From Methylocella sp. (GTDB lineage Bacteria; Pseudomonadota; Alphaproteobacteria; Rhizobiales; Beijerinckiaceae), in NCBI GenBank assembly GCA_037200525.1, contig JBBCGG010000001.1, positions 2,522,501 to 2,586,500 of the forward strand: a DNA stretch of 64,000 bases, written 5' to 3'. The notes under the pieces are model-generated. The model was given only the letters and a program-made list of their open reading frames with translations. It did no database searches and had not been told where the DNA came from. The translations under genes and the position numbers were made by a program. Shown here piece after piece: positions 1-9,406 of this stretch. The stretch's first letter is position 1; every line of letters starts with the position of its first letter.

Positions 1-1543
1 CTGCTTCAGCGACTTCGAATTTCGTCTCGCGCTCAAAGATGCGAATTGCGCCTATATCGTGTTTGGTGATTTTGCCGCGGCGGCAGAGCATCGGCAAAAG
101 CCATTTCGGATCGGCGTTTTTTTTGCTGCCGATATCGAGTTTGAACCACACGCCTTTGGCGTCCCAGGATCGCGGCCCCGACTCGCGCTCTGTCGGCCTT
201 GCGTCGCGAAGCGGGCGCGGCTCGCGCCCCTGTCCCGGATCTTGCACTTCCTCGGGGGCCGGCAGCCGCGCGCGATAGACGCGAACCAGCGCGGCGGCGA
301 TGTCCTCGGCGGACCGCTCAACAAGCAGCGATCTCGCCATGACGAGATCATCCTCGCTGTTGTCCTCAGTCAAGAGAGCGTCCTGCAAGAGGCGCTCCTG
401 ATCGAGCTTGCGGATTTCATCGGCGGAAGGCGGTCCGCTCCAGATCGGTTGAACGCCAGCCGTCGCAAGCAATTGCTCGGCGCGACGGCGGCGCGCATTA
501 GGGATGAGCAGGACGCTCACGCCTTTGCGGCCTGCGCGGCCGGTGCGCCCGCTGCGGTGTTGCAGGATTTCCGCATCATGCGGGAGGTCGGCGTGAATGA
601 CCAGCGTGAGGCCAGGAAGGTCGATGCCGCGGGCCGCGACATCCGTTGCGACGCAGACGCGGGCGCGTCCGTCGCGCAACGCTTGAAGCGCGTGATTGCG
701 TTCGTTCTGGCTAAGCTCGCCCGAGAGCAGAACGGCGGAGAAGCCGCGCTCGAGAAGAATAGCTTGCAGATGGCGAACAGACTCGCGCGTATTGCAGAAC
801 ACCAGCGCGCTTTGAGCCTCGACAAGCCGCAGCACATTTACGACGACGTGTTCGATCTCGTTCGGGGCGACGCGAATGGCGCGGTATTCGATATCGGCGT
901 GGCCGCTCTCGCCGCCGGCGACCTCAATCCGCACGGCATCGCGTTGATAGCGCTTGGCCAGCGTTGCGATGGCCTTGGGCAAAGTGGCCGAGAACAACAG
1001 CGTTCGCCGGTCCTGGGGCGTCGTGTCGAGGATAAATCCGAGATCCTCCCGAAAGCCGAGATCGAGCATCTCGTCGGCCTCGTCGAGAACCACCGCTTTG
1101 AGTTTTGAGACGTCGAGGGCGCCGCGCTCGATGTGGTCGCGCAAGCGTCCCGGCGTGCCGATGACGATATGCGCCCCGGCGGCGAGTTCGCGCCGCTCGC
1201 GTCTTGGCTCCATGCCGCCGACGCAGGAGACGACGCGCGCGCCCGCATATTGATAAAGCCACGCCAATTCGCGCTGCACCTGGAGCGCTAGCTCGCGCGT
1301 CGGCGCGACAATAAGAGCCAAAGGTTCAGCCGCAGGCCCCATCCGCGCGGCGTCGCCAAGCAAAGTGGAGGCGATCGCCAGTCCATAGGCCACGGTCTTG
1401 CCGGAGCCCGTTTGGGCGGAGACCAGCAGATCGCGCTCGGCGGCGTTGGCTTCGAGCACCGCCGTCTGGACGGGGGTCGGATCATTGTAGTTTCGCTCAG
1501 CGAGCGCGCGCTCCAGAGCGGGAGCCGTCGGAAGAAATGCCAA
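1..1543 (-). CDS. DEAD-box ATP-dependent RNA helicase (DeaD/CsdA-like), cut by window edge
   Basis: The frame is open from a TTG start to the window edge, so the C-terminus is missing. Reading the minus strand gives a Q-motif (DPTPVQ), motif I SAQTGSGKT, PTRELA, GTPGR, motif II DEAD, motif III SAT, then the second RecA domain with ATDVAARGID and HRSGRTGRAG. A linker rich in charged residues follows, and then the start of a DbpA-type RNA-binding domain (PKWLLPMLCRRG, DIGAIRIF). This is the layout of DeaD-type helicases that unwind structured RNA during ribosome assembly or cold adaptation. No ATG exists between the upstream in-frame stop and the Q-motif; the TTG at the right end has an AAAGG-like ribosome site about 11 bases upstream. 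Confident in family; the exact paralogue is not certain. Confidence 0.88.
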   Translation of the reverse strand, partial: MAFLPTAPALERALAERNYNDPTPVQTAVLEANAAERDLLVSAQTGSGKTVAYGLAIASTLLGDAARMGPAAEPLALIVAPTRELALQVQRELAWLYQYAGARVVSCVGGMEPRRERRELAAGAHIVIGTPGRLRDHIERGALDVSKLKAVVLDEADEMLDLGFREDLGFILDTTPQDRRTLLFSATLPKAIATLAKRYQRDAVRIEVAGGESGHADIEYRAIRVAPNEIEHVVVNVLRLVEAQSALVFCNTRESVRHLQAILLERGFSAVLLSGELSQNERNHALQALRDGRARVCVATDVAARGIDLPGLTLVIHADLPHDAEILQHRSGRTGRAGRKGVSVLLIPNARRRRAEQLLATAGVQPIWSGPPSADEIRKLDQERLLQDALLTEDNSEDDLVMARSLLVERSAEDIAAALVRVYRARLPAPEEVQDPGQGREPRPLRDARPTERESGPRSWDAKGVWFKLDIGSKKNADPKWLLPMLCRRGKITKHDIGAIRIFERETKFEVAEA

Positions 1544-1730
1544 TTCGTAGCTTGCCTTTTATGCAAGAGGTTGTGTCGTCTGCGGCTAAGCGGCGCCGTG
1601 CATCGGAGGGGCGGAGAGGCCGATCCGGGCGGAACACAAGAACGTCATACGTTGATTTGGCCGGGAGCGCCATCAGGTCCGTCGCCGCAGCCTGCCTGTG
1701 GCGGTCTCTTCTGATGGCCCGAAGAGGGGG

Positions 1731-2237
1731 CTACGGTCCGGCGGACGAGGTCAGGATCTTCGCCATGAGTTTTGCGACCGACACATTTTCCGCTGCCGCC
1801 TGCAAGCTGAGCTTGCGATAGACGTCAGGCGGCAAAGCGACATTTGCAATAATTAACGTCCCCGGCGAGGACGGGTTTATGACCGTCTCGCGCTGCACCA
1901 AAGCCGCGAAACGTCTGACCCTGGCCTCTTTCTCCTCGAGGCTGAGCTCGGCGGCGCCGGCCACCAGCGGGCAATAGGCCGCAACCAATGCATCCACCAG
2001 ATGCGCGTAGGACATTGAAGGATCCACGACCTCTAGTCGATTAATGAGATCGCTGACGAGATTTGCGGTATCGACGATATCGCCGCTAGCCAGGATCCGA
2101 TTATCGGCCGGAGTCAGCGCGCCGGACAGCGCGCTCTCCGAGACTGGACCACAATCCAGATCCTTCCCTGCGCCCGCCATCGCTGGCATGACGCAGCAGA
2201 AGGCCCAAAATAGACCCGCGATCGCGCACGTCTTCAT
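1731..2237 (-). CDS. Exported protein of unknown function
   Basis: A 168-residue protein with a clear Sec signal peptide (MKTCAIAGLFWAFCCVMPAMAGA, written here only as evidence of a hydrophobic core ending in AMA). The mature part is mostly helical and soluble, with two cysteines in the first half (DCGP and AAYCP), and no domain that I recognise. Likely periplasmic. It lies just upstream of the end of the DUF1269 gene's reading direction and on the same strand, but the 34-base gap and its own start suggest it may be transcribed with that gene. Function not assigned. Confidence 0.6.
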   Translation of the reverse strand: MKTCAIAGLFWAFCCVMPAMAGAGKDLDCGPVSESALSGALTPADNRILASGDIVDTANLVSDLINRLEVVDPSMSYAHLVDALVAAYCPLVAGAAELSLEEKEARVRRFAALVQRETVINPSSPGTLIIANVALPPDVYRKLSLQAAAENVSVAKLMAKILTSSAGP

Positions 2238-2271
2238 TGTCGCCCCTCGCGCTCCGGCGGTTTGTTGCAGC

Positions 2272-2883
2272 TCAGCTTGCCGCGGGCGTCGCTCCTGGGG
2301 ACGCCGCTCCTGGGGACGCCGCTCCTGGGGACGCCGCTCCTGGGGACGGTGCTCCTGGGGACGGTGCTCCTGCAGGCGCGGAAGCCGGAATCTCGTAGGG
2401 TCGCCCGGCCAATGCGGCCCGGATCGCTTCTTCTTTTGATTTGTCGAATGAAGTGCGCAAGACGGTCCCGCCGACGCCCTCCAAATCAGCCAATACCTTA
2501 TCGGTGGTCATTTTCTTGACGAGGATGAAGAGAGCGGCTCCGCCCGGCGGAATGGCTTGCGCGACGTCTTTCATGAATTGGTCGTTGATGCCGAAGTCGG
2601 CCAGTGAGCCTCCGAGCGCGCCGGAGGCGGCGCCGATCGCGGCGCCCACCAAGGGCAGTGCGAACAGAATGCCAACAAGAAGGCCCCAAAAGGCTCCCGA
2701 AGCAGCTCCAGCGGCGGTGGTGTTGAAAACCTGATTGAGCTTGATCTTGCCGTCTTCATGCTTCACCGCCACGACGGCGTCGCCCATCTCGATCAGATAT
2801 TCCTTTTGCAATTCAAATAGCTTTTGGCGAACTTCCTCGGCTTTTTGTTCGCTGGGAAATGCAATAACGAGAAGATCATTCAT
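2272..2883 (-). CDS. DUF1269 membrane-associated protein
   Basis: The protein (203 residues) opens with a ferredoxin-like fold segment (MNDLLVIAFPSEQKAEEV) and contains the glycine-rich hydrophobic hairpin typical of DUF1269 proteins (AASGAFWGLLVGILFALPLVG, residues about 58-90), followed by a second alpha/beta part (GGAALFILVKK). The family is widespread and uncharacterised; members are thought to associate with the inner membrane through the glycine zipper. The last 35 residues are an unusual Pro/Ala/Gly tail built by a tandem DNA repeat (GAPSP and GAASP units), so tail length may vary between strains. A purine-rich GAGGATG stretch precedes the ATG. Confidence 0.75.
   Translation of the reverse strand: MNDLLVIAFPSEQKAEEVRQKLFELQKEYLIEMGDAVVAVKHEDGKIKLNQVFNTTAAGAASGAFWGLLVGILFALPLVGAAIGAASGALGGSLADFGINDQFMKDVAQAIPPGGAALFILVKKMTTDKVLADLEGVGGTVLRTSFDKSKEEAIRAALAGRPYEIPASAPAGAPSPGAPSPGAASPGAASPGAASPGATPAAS
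2291..2365. repeat. Tandem 15-bp repeat, five units
   Basis: Five head-to-tail copies of GCTCCTGGGGACGCC; the last two carry GGT instead of GCC at the end. A sixth partial copy follows. The unit is a multiple of three, so copy-number change lengthens or shortens the Gly-Ala-x-Ser-Pro tail of the DUF1269 protein without breaking the frame. Confidence 0.95.
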
Positions 2884-3241
2884 GGTTCATCCTCCAATTG
2901 TGGAAATGCCAGTTCACTTGGGCGCCGCCTTAAGGTCAAGTGCGCCCTGATGGCGCGGACCCATCGAGCCGCGTTAGCTTTGTTTTCCATGAACCCGCGC
3001 CAGACTAGCGTCAATCCTTTGCATTTCAACACGCATATCGAGATTGGGGCGACAATTTCGCTACGCCCGACGGAAAACCGACAGGGGGACCGCAAAGCCG
3101 CGCTCGCGGCCGGCGCAATCGCAGATTTATTCCACTTGCTTAGGCGTCTGCGCGCTTTCAGAGCGGCGCCGCGCGCCTCTCTCTGCTATGAGTGCGCGGC
3201 GCGTTCCCGATCTCGGCGCGGTTTTAGGGAGGGGGCCCTCC
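2884..3241. other. Intergenic stretch between divergent genes, no gene seen
   Basis: About 360 bases between the DUF1269 gene and the decarboxylase. The decarboxylase frame stays open upstream of its chosen start, but that sequence is arginine-rich and unlike the family. I see no convincing RNA gene. It should hold the divergent promoters of both genes; I cannot place them reliably. Confidence 0.5.
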
Positions 3242-5596
3242 GTGGATTTTTTCAGGCATTTTACTTTTCTCGTCTGCGCTCCTGCGTTCGATGAGAAGGA
3301 CCTTGAAGGACTGCGGTTGCAGCAGATCATCTCAGCCATCGAACAGCTTGGGATGCAGGTCGTTCGCGCTCGCCGGATTGAAGACGCCGAAATCGCCGTT
3401 CAGACCGACGCGGCGATCGGTTGCATGATCGTCGATTGGGGCAAGAAAGGCGTCGAGGGAAAGACCGCCGCGCTGATCAATCTCATGCGGCGGCGCGGCC
3501 TCGAAATGCCGATCGTGATGTTGGCGCGCCGCCGTCAATTCGAGGACATTCCGGTCGAAGTGCTGGATTACATCGATGGCTATGTCTTCCTCGCGGAGGA
3601 AACTCCGGAGTTCATCGCGAAGAATCTGGTTAGCCGCCTGAAGCAATACGCGGACACGTTGAAAACGCCCTTCTTCGGCGCGCTCGTCGACTATGCGGAA
3701 GAGGGCAATCAACTCTGGACCTGCCCAGGGCACAACGGCGGCATTTTTTACGGCCGCAGCCCAATCGGTCGCATATTTGTCGAGCATTTGGGCGAGGAGA
3801 TTTTTCGCGACGATCTCGACAATTCGGTGCTCGAACTCGGCGATCTCTTGACGCATGAAGGCCCGGCGCTCCGCGCTCAGAAAGAGGCGGCTGCGATCTT
3901 CGGCGCCGAGAAAACCTATTTCGTCTTGAACGGCACCTCGTCTTCCAACAAGATCGTTCTCTCGGCCCTTGTCGCCGAAGGCGATCTCGTGCTGTTTGAT
4001 CGCAACAATCACAAAGCCGCCCATCACGGCGCGCTATCGCTCAGCGGCGGAATCCCGATCTTTCTGGAAACCGACCGCAATGCCTATGGCCTAATTGGGC
4101 CGATCTATCCAGAGGCGCTCGACGAGGCCCGCATCCGCGAAAAAATCCGCCTTCATCCGCTCGTTACGGATTCCGAGGCATGGCGACGCGAACGGCCGTT
4201 CCGCGTCGCCGTCATCGAGCAATGCACCTATGATGGGACGATCTATAACGCGCAAGTGATCCTCGAGAAAATCGGCCATCTCTGCGATTATATTCTTTTC
4301 GACGAGGCGTGGGCGGGCTTCATGAAGTTCCATCCTCTATTCGCCGATCGTTTCGCCATGGGCCTTCGCGGGCTTGGCCCCAGCTCTCCCGGAATCATGG
4401 CGACGCAATCGACGCATAAGCAGCTCGCCAGTTTTTCTCAAGCTTCCCAAATTCACGTCAAGGACCGCCATATTCGCGGTCAGGAACGGCGCGTCGGGCA
4501 TCGCCGCTTCAATGAAGCTTTTCTTCTCTACGCGTCGACGTCGCCATTCTATCCGCTGTTCGCTTCCCTCGATGTCGGCGCGCAAATGATGAAAGGCCGG
4601 TCCGGCGAAGTGCTCTGGGACGACACGATCCGGCTTGGAATCGAATTGCGGAAGAAGTTGCGGGCCGTGCAACGCGAGTTCGAGGAGAAAGAACAAGATC
4701 CCGCGCGCCGCTGGTTTTTTGAAGCCTTCGCGCCCGATCGTGTCACCCTGCCGGCGACGGCACTCGAGGGGCCGCGCGATGTCGCCTGGGAGGAGGTTTC
4801 AACCGATGAGCTCGCCGCCAATGCGCGCTACTGGGAGCTCAGTCCAGGCGCGCAATGGCATGGATTTGGCCATGTCGCGCCAGGATTCGCGATTACCGAT
4901 CCAAATAAGCTGACCTTGCTCACGCCGGGTTTTGACCGTCGTACCGGCGCTTATGCCGCGCATGGAATTCCGGCGCCGGTCGTTGCGCAATATTTGCGCG
5001 AGAACCGCATCGTTCCGGAGAAAAACGATCTCAACTCGCTGCTGTTCCTGCTGACCCCCGGCGTCGAATCGAGCAAGGCCTGGACCTTGCTCAGCGCGCT
5101 GGTCGCCTTCAAAAAGCTGCACGACGACAATGCGCGTCTCGTTGATGTGATCCCCGAATTCGTGCGCGCGCGGCCAGGCCGTTACGCCGGTCTGCGTCTG
5201 CGCGACCTTTGCGGCGAAATGCACGCGTTTTATCAAAGCTGCGGGGTGAGCAAGTTGCAGAAGGCGCAATTCGCGCCGGACCATCTGCCGGAAATGGCGA
5301 TGCCGCCGCAGGAAGCGGTGCGTCAAATGGTGCGGAACAAGGTCGATTATCTGCCGCTCGACATGATCGCCGGGCGCATTGCGACGACGCTTTTCGTCGT
5401 CTATCCGCCGGGCATAGCGACGATCGTTCCTGGCGAGCGGCTCGGCCCGCGCGCTGCGCCGATGCTCGAATATCTCAAAATGTTCGAGAGCAGCGCTAAT
5501 CTTTTTCCCGGATTCGAGGCAGAGATCCAGGGGCTCTACCGCGAGATTGGAGCTGACGGGGTGGTCCGGTTCTATACCTATGTCGTCCGCGAATAG
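3242..5596 (+). CDS. PLP-dependent Orn/Lys/Arg decarboxylase
   Basis: A fold-type I basic amino acid decarboxylase of about 784 residues, the usual size for the inducible SpeF/LdcC/AdiA class. The N-terminal response-regulator-like wing domain is present (AAIGCMIVDWGKKG), followed by the large PLP domain: GHNGGIFYGRSPIG, the substrate loop FVLNGTSSSNK, NNHKAAHHGAL, the aspartate region ILFDEAWAGF, and the Schiff-base lysine in STHKQLASFSQ (K393). The C-terminal domain with GEM and the PPGIATIVPGER segment is complete. I prefer the GTG start because it has a strong AGGGAGGG site 8 bases upstream and the protein then starts at the wing domain; an upstream ATG at 3188 is possible. Substrate (arginine, lysine or ornithine) cannot be decided. 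Likely role: polyamine synthesis or acid tolerance. Confidence 0.88.
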   Translation: MDFFRHFTFLVCAPAFDEKDLEGLRLQQIISAIEQLGMQVVRARRIEDAEIAVQTDAAIGCMIVDWGKKGVEGKTAALINLMRRRGLEMPIVMLARRRQFEDIPVEVLDYIDGYVFLAEETPEFIAKNLVSRLKQYADTLKTPFFGALVDYAEEGNQLWTCPGHNGGIFYGRSPIGRIFVEHLGEEIFRDDLDNSVLELGDLLTHEGPALRAQKEAAAIFGAEKTYFVLNGTSSSNKIVLSALVAEGDLVLFDRNNHKAAHHGALSLSGGIPIFLETDRNAYGLIGPIYPEALDEARIREKIRLHPLVTDSEAWRRERPFRVAVIEQCTYDGTIYNAQVILEKIGHLCDYILFDEAWAGFMKFHPLFADRFAMGLRGLGPSSPGIMATQSTHKQLASFSQASQIHVKDRHIRGQERRVGHRRFNEAFLLYASTSPFYPLFASLDVGAQMMKGRSGEVLWDDTIRLGIELRKKLRAVQREFEEKEQDPARRWFFEAFAPDRVTLPATALEGPRDVAWEEVSTDELAANARYWELSPGAQWHGFGHVAPGFAITDPNKLTLLTPGFDRRTGAYAAHGIPAPVVAQYLRENRIVPEKNDLNSLLFLLTPGVESSKAWTLLSALVAFKKLHDDNARLVDVIPEFVRARPGRYAGLRLRDLCGEMHAFYQSCGVSKLQKAQFAPDHLPEMAMPPQEAVRQMVRNKVDYLPLDMIAGRIATTLFVVYPPGIATIVPGERLGPRAAPMLEYLKMFESSANLFPGFEAEIQGLYREIGADGVVRFYTYVVRE

Positions 5597-5617
5597 GCGT
5601 GTTCGGAAGCCGGCCGA

Positions 5618-6199
5618 TCAATGGGCCTTGTGCGGGCCGGCGTCGCCGTGATTGAGGGTGATTTCCTTTGGAAGAGAGGCGTTGCCGGGACCAAGCGGGC
5701 GTTGCATCAGGACCGTGTCGGCCCAATGGCCAAACTTGAAGCCGACAGACCGCAACATGCCGGCGCGCTCAAAACCGAACGCCCCATGAAGCTCCAGCGA
5801 TCGCTCATTGGCGGAATCGATGTAGCAGATCATCTGGCGATATCCGGCGTCTCCGCAGGCGGCGATCAGCGCGGGAAGCAGCAGCCGTCCGACGCCGGTG
5901 CGCAGATGATCCTTATGCACGTAAATCGAATGTTTGACCGCATAGCGGTAGGCGGGACGCTTAAGAAAAGGGACGGCGTAGGCATAGCCGACGACGTCGC
6001 CATCAAGATCCGCGACGAGGTGCGGAAGGCGGCGCTTAAGCATCGCTTTGCGTCGTCGCTTGATGTCGTCTGGATGCAAAGGCTCCGCTTGAAAATCGCC
6101 GAGGCCGTTTTGGACATGATAGGCATAGATGCCGATCATGGAGGGTACGTCTTGTTCGTTGGAGGGGCGCACGGTGATAGGGGGCGGTTGATCGAGCAT
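5618..6199 (-). CDS. GNAT N-acetyltransferase, phosphinothricin acetyltransferase-like
   Basis: A 193-residue GNAT enzyme. It begins with TVRPSNEQDVPSMIGIYAYHV, the usual first strand and helix of the Pat/YncA-type subfamily, and has the acetyl-CoA loop HKDHLRTGVGRLLLPAL (R/QxxGxG/A type) and the C-terminal strand AGMLRSVGFKFGHWADTVLMQR that is characteristic of the phosphinothricin/methionine sulfone acetyltransferases. It should transfer acetyl from acetyl-CoA to an amino group of a small molecule. The gene converges with the decarboxylase, 21 bases apart. A short His/Gly tail follows the domain. Confidence 0.85.
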   Translation of the reverse strand: MLDQPPPITVRPSNEQDVPSMIGIYAYHVQNGLGDFQAEPLHPDDIKRRRKAMLKRRLPHLVADLDGDVVGYAYAVPFLKRPAYRYAVKHSIYVHKDHLRTGVGRLLLPALIAACGDAGYRQMICYIDSANERSLELHGAFGFERAGMLRSVGFKFGHWADTVLMQRPLGPGNASLPKEITLNHGDAGPHKAH

Positions 6200-6323
6200 G
6201 TATCGGTTCTGACCTCAGATTTCGGCGCGCCGCGGAGCGCGGACGCACCCTATCGATCATCCGTATGTGAAAATTTAATGACGTCTGTGCGACCTCTGTC
6301 AAGCTCTGGTTAAGGATGCGCTC

Positions 6324-7910
6324 ATGCCGGAAATGTGGTGGCGCGTTGGCTCCATCTATCAAATCTATCCGCGATCCTTTCAGGATTCGAACGGCGACGG
6401 AATCGGCGATCTGGAAGGCATCCGGAGGCGGCTCGACTACCTTGTATGGCTTGGCGTCGACGCGATCTGGATCTCCCCTTTTTACCCTTCGCCGATGCAT
6501 GATTTTGGCTATGACGTCGCCGATTATTGCGGGGTCGATCCGATCTTTGGTTCGCTCGAAGATTTCGATCGCCTGATCGCCGACGCCCACGCGCGCGGAT
6601 TGAAGGTGATTCTCGACTTCGTGCCGAACCATACCTCGATCGAGCACCCCTGGTTCAAGGAGAGCCGGGACCCTCGCACGCGCAAACGCGATTGGTACAT
6701 CTGGCGCGACGGAGCGCTGGGCGGGCGGCCCCCGAACAACTGGATCGGCAATTTCGGCGGTCCGGCGTGGACCTTTGATGAGCTAGGCGGTCAGTATTAT
6801 TATCACGCCTTTCTGCCTGAGCAGCCGGATCTGAACTGGCGCAACCCCGAAGTGCGGGAGGCAATGCACGAGGCATTGCGCTTCTGGCTGCGGCGCGGAG
6901 CAGATGGTTTTCGCGTCGATGTAATCTGGCATCTCATCAAAGACAAAGATTTCCGCGACAATCCGCCGAATCCGGCGTGGACGCCGAAAGATCCAGACAT
7001 TGAGCGTTTGCTGCAGCTTCATTCAGCCGACCAAGCCGAGGTGCATGGCGTGTTCGCCGGCTTGCGCCGCGTCGTCGATGAATTTGAGGATCGCGTATTG
7101 ATCGGCGAGATCTATCTCCCGATTGAGCGACTCGTCGCCTATTACGGAGAGAATCTGTCCGGCGCGCATCTGCCTTTCAATTTCCAGCTATTGCAGACGC
7201 CTTGGGGAGCGAGTGCAATCGCCAAGTCGATCAAGGATTATGAGGCGGCTTTGCCCGATGGCGGTTGGCCGAATTGGGTTTTAAGCAATCATGATCGGCG
7301 GCGCATCGCCGCGCGGGTCGGGCCGGCGCAAGCCCGCGTCGCCGCCATGCTGCTTTTGACGTTGCGCGGGTCGCCAACGCTCTATTACGGCGACAAGCTA
7401 GGCGTCGGCGATGTCGAAATTCCTCCGGGCGGCATACGCGATCCCTGGGCGCTGCGCGAACCGGGCCTCGGCGTCGGGCGTGACCCCGCGCGCACGCCGA
7501 TGCAATGGGACGCCAGCATTCATGCCGGTTTCTCGACGCATGAGCCGTGGTTGCCGCTAACGCATGATGTTAAGACCCGCAATGTCGCGGAGCAGGGCGC
7601 CGACCAGACGTCGATCCTCTCTCTTGTGCGCGCCCTGTTGCACTATCGGCGCCGCCGCGCATCTCTAACGCTCGGAGCTTGGCGCCTGATTGATTGCGAC
7701 GGCGATCTGCTCGCCTATGAGCGTTGCAGCGGCGAGGAGCAAACGATCGTCGTGCTGAATTTCGGAGCCAGTCCCCAGCTATGGCCGGTTCCCGCACTGA
7801 CCGCGATCCGGATAGCGATCTCGACGCAATGCGATCGACATGACGAAGCGGTCGAGTCAATTTTGCGATTGCGGGCGAACGAGGGCGTTGTGCTCGCGCT
7901 GACCCGGTGA
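6324..7910 (+). CDS. GH13 family alpha-glucosidase / trehalose synthase-like enzyme
   Basis: A complete GH13 hydrolase of 528 residues. The conserved regions are all present: YQIYPRSFQDSNGDGIGDL with the calcium-type loop, region I DFVPNHT, region II GFRVDVIWH with nucleophile D199, region III IGEIYLP with acid/base E262, and region IV SNHDRRR with D324. The layout (QIYPRSF start, PTLYYGDKLG, DPARTPMQWD) matches cytoplasmic oligo-alpha-glucosidases of alphaproteobacteria acting on sucrose, maltose or isomaltose; there is no signal peptide. The true specificity cannot be read off. It stands alone, divergent from the acetyltransferase gene. Confidence 0.88.
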   Translation: MPEMWWRVGSIYQIYPRSFQDSNGDGIGDLEGIRRRLDYLVWLGVDAIWISPFYPSPMHDFGYDVADYCGVDPIFGSLEDFDRLIADAHARGLKVILDFVPNHTSIEHPWFKESRDPRTRKRDWYIWRDGALGGRPPNNWIGNFGGPAWTFDELGGQYYYHAFLPEQPDLNWRNPEVREAMHEALRFWLRRGADGFRVDVIWHLIKDKDFRDNPPNPAWTPKDPDIERLLQLHSADQAEVHGVFAGLRRVVDEFEDRVLIGEIYLPIERLVAYYGENLSGAHLPFNFQLLQTPWGASAIAKSIKDYEAALPDGGWPNWVLSNHDRRRIAARVGPAQARVAAMLLLTLRGSPTLYYGDKLGVGDVEIPPGGIRDPWALREPGLGVGRDPARTPMQWDASIHAGFSTHEPWLPLTHDVKTRNVAEQGADQTSILSLVRALLHYRRRRASLTLGAWRLIDCDGDLLAYERCSGEEQTIVVLNFGASPQLWPVPALTAIRIAISTQCDRHDEAVESILRLRANEGVVLALTR

Positions 7911-8111
7911 CATGGGAGCCGAGCAATAGACGACGGTCGATTTCGCCGCGGATCCCTTCGCAGATGTTTTGCAGCACAAGCTGGGCTGCGCTAAAGCGGC
8001 CTCGCGGAGCGGCAGGGAGCGTTTCGTCGCCGGTTGGTGAGCGGCTGCGCCTTTACCTCGGCGGCGATTAGGAGGCTTGCCGTCGGCGGCCAGCCGCCGT
8101 AACCCTTTTAA

Positions 8112-9353
8112 ATGAACTTGACCGTCACCATCTGCGCGCTCACTTACTTTGCCGTCGCGCTCGGCAAAGTGCCGGGGTTTCGGGTCGATCGAACCGGCGC
8201 CGCACTGCTTGGCGCCATTGCGCTGATCGTCACCGAGCGCATCGGCATCGAGGTTGCCTGGGCGGCGGTGAGCGTCAGAACGGTCGCGCTGCTATTTGGC
8301 TTGATGATTGTCTCCTCGGCCTTCATCGTCTCAGGCTTTTACTCCGTCACCGCTGCGACGATCGCCAGCCTCAAGATCGGACCAAAGGCGCTGCTCGCCG
8401 TTTTCCTCGGCGCCTCGGCTCTGTTATCGGCTTTCCTGACCAATGACGTTGTGGTCCTGGCGATGACGCCGCTGCTCGTCTCAGTCACTGTGGCGCGCGG
8501 GCTCAACCCCACGCCGTTTCTCCTCGGCTTCTGCTTCGCTTCAAATATCGGACCAGCCGCAACACCGATCGGCAGCCCGCAAAATATAATTCTGGCCGAA
8601 GGGTTTGACCTGAGTTTCGTCGCATTCGTTAAGGCGACGCTTGTTCCGGCGCTTCTTTCATTGCCAGTCACCTGGGCGCTGATCGCCCTGTTCTATCGCG
8701 GCCGATGGTTCTCGGCAGGCGCCGCCGCGATGCCGACTCCGACTCCGACTCCGGCGCCGCTCGATCGCCGCGAGACGACGAAAGCGGCGGTGGTTGCGAT
8801 CGGGGTCGTTCTCGCCTTTGCGTTAACCGACTGGCCGCGTTCCCTGGTCGCGTTGGCGGCTGGGGGTCTGCTTCTGATGAATCGCAAGATTTCTTCGGGC
8901 GACGTGCTGAAGCATGTCGACGGCGATTTGATTCTGCTTCTGATGGGACTCTTCATCGTCAATGCGGCGCTCGCGGCGACAGGACTGCCCTCGGAGCTTC
9001 TTGCGTATCTTCGCCATCATGGCCTCGATCTCCAGCATCCGCTCACGCTTTTTTTCGTAAGCTCGGCGCTTAGCAACGTCGTCGGCAACAGCGCCGCCGT
9101 GTTGCTATTGACGCCCTATGCTTCAGGCGGCGCGCAGCAGCCGGACGTCACCGCCGCCGCTATGGCCTTAGGCACCGGATTTGCGAGCAATATGATTATC
9201 TTCGGGAGCCTCGCGGGGATCATCGTCGTCGAACAGGCGCGGAAGCGAGGCGTTGATATTTCATTCGGCGAATTCGCCCGCATCGGTCTTCCAGTGGCCT
9301 GCGCCACTTTGGCTCTTGCCGCTGGTTGGATCGTCTGGATGTCGGCGCATTAA
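8112..9353 (+). CDS. SLC13/ArsB/NhaD-type anion permease
   Basis: A polytopic inner membrane protein (413 residues, roughly 10-11 hydrophobic segments) of the ion transporter superfamily. The two re-entrant signature regions are visible: SAFLTNDVVVLAMTPLL in the first half with PIGSPQNIIL shortly after, and SNVVGNSAAVLLLTPY in the second half. This is the layout of YbiR/ArsB-like permeases that move anions or dicarboxylates. A run of ACTCCG hexamers encodes a PTPTPTPAP linker in the central cytoplasmic loop. The ATG follows a short TTTTAAATG with no strong ribosome site, so the start could differ slightly. Substrate unknown. Confidence 0.8.
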   Translation: MNLTVTICALTYFAVALGKVPGFRVDRTGAALLGAIALIVTERIGIEVAWAAVSVRTVALLFGLMIVSSAFIVSGFYSVTAATIASLKIGPKALLAVFLGASALLSAFLTNDVVVLAMTPLLVSVTVARGLNPTPFLLGFCFASNIGPAATPIGSPQNIILAEGFDLSFVAFVKATLVPALLSLPVTWALIALFYRGRWFSAGAAAMPTPTPTPAPLDRRETTKAAVVAIGVVLAFALTDWPRSLVALAAGGLLLMNRKISSGDVLKHVDGDLILLLMGLFIVNAALAATGLPSELLAYLRHHGLDLQHPLTLFFVSSALSNVVGNSAAVLLLTPYASGGAQQPDVTAAAMALGTGFASNMIIFGSLAGIIVVEQARKRGVDISFGEFARIGLPVACATLALAAGWIVWMSAH

Positions 9354-9406
9354 GTCTTCATGCTTGGTGAGTCTTCAGACTTGGGGCGTCGCGCCGCATC
9401 GTCTCT

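Noticed and set aside
59-1108. Long plus-strand frame opposite the RNA helicase
   Set aside because: It is the antisense shadow of the DEAD-box gene; the minus-strand frame has all helicase motifs.
7911-8111. Hairpin GGCGGCCAGCCGCC before the anion permease considered as a riboswitch or terminator
   Set aside because: Short GC palindrome without a T run and without any conserved aptamer sequence that I recognise.
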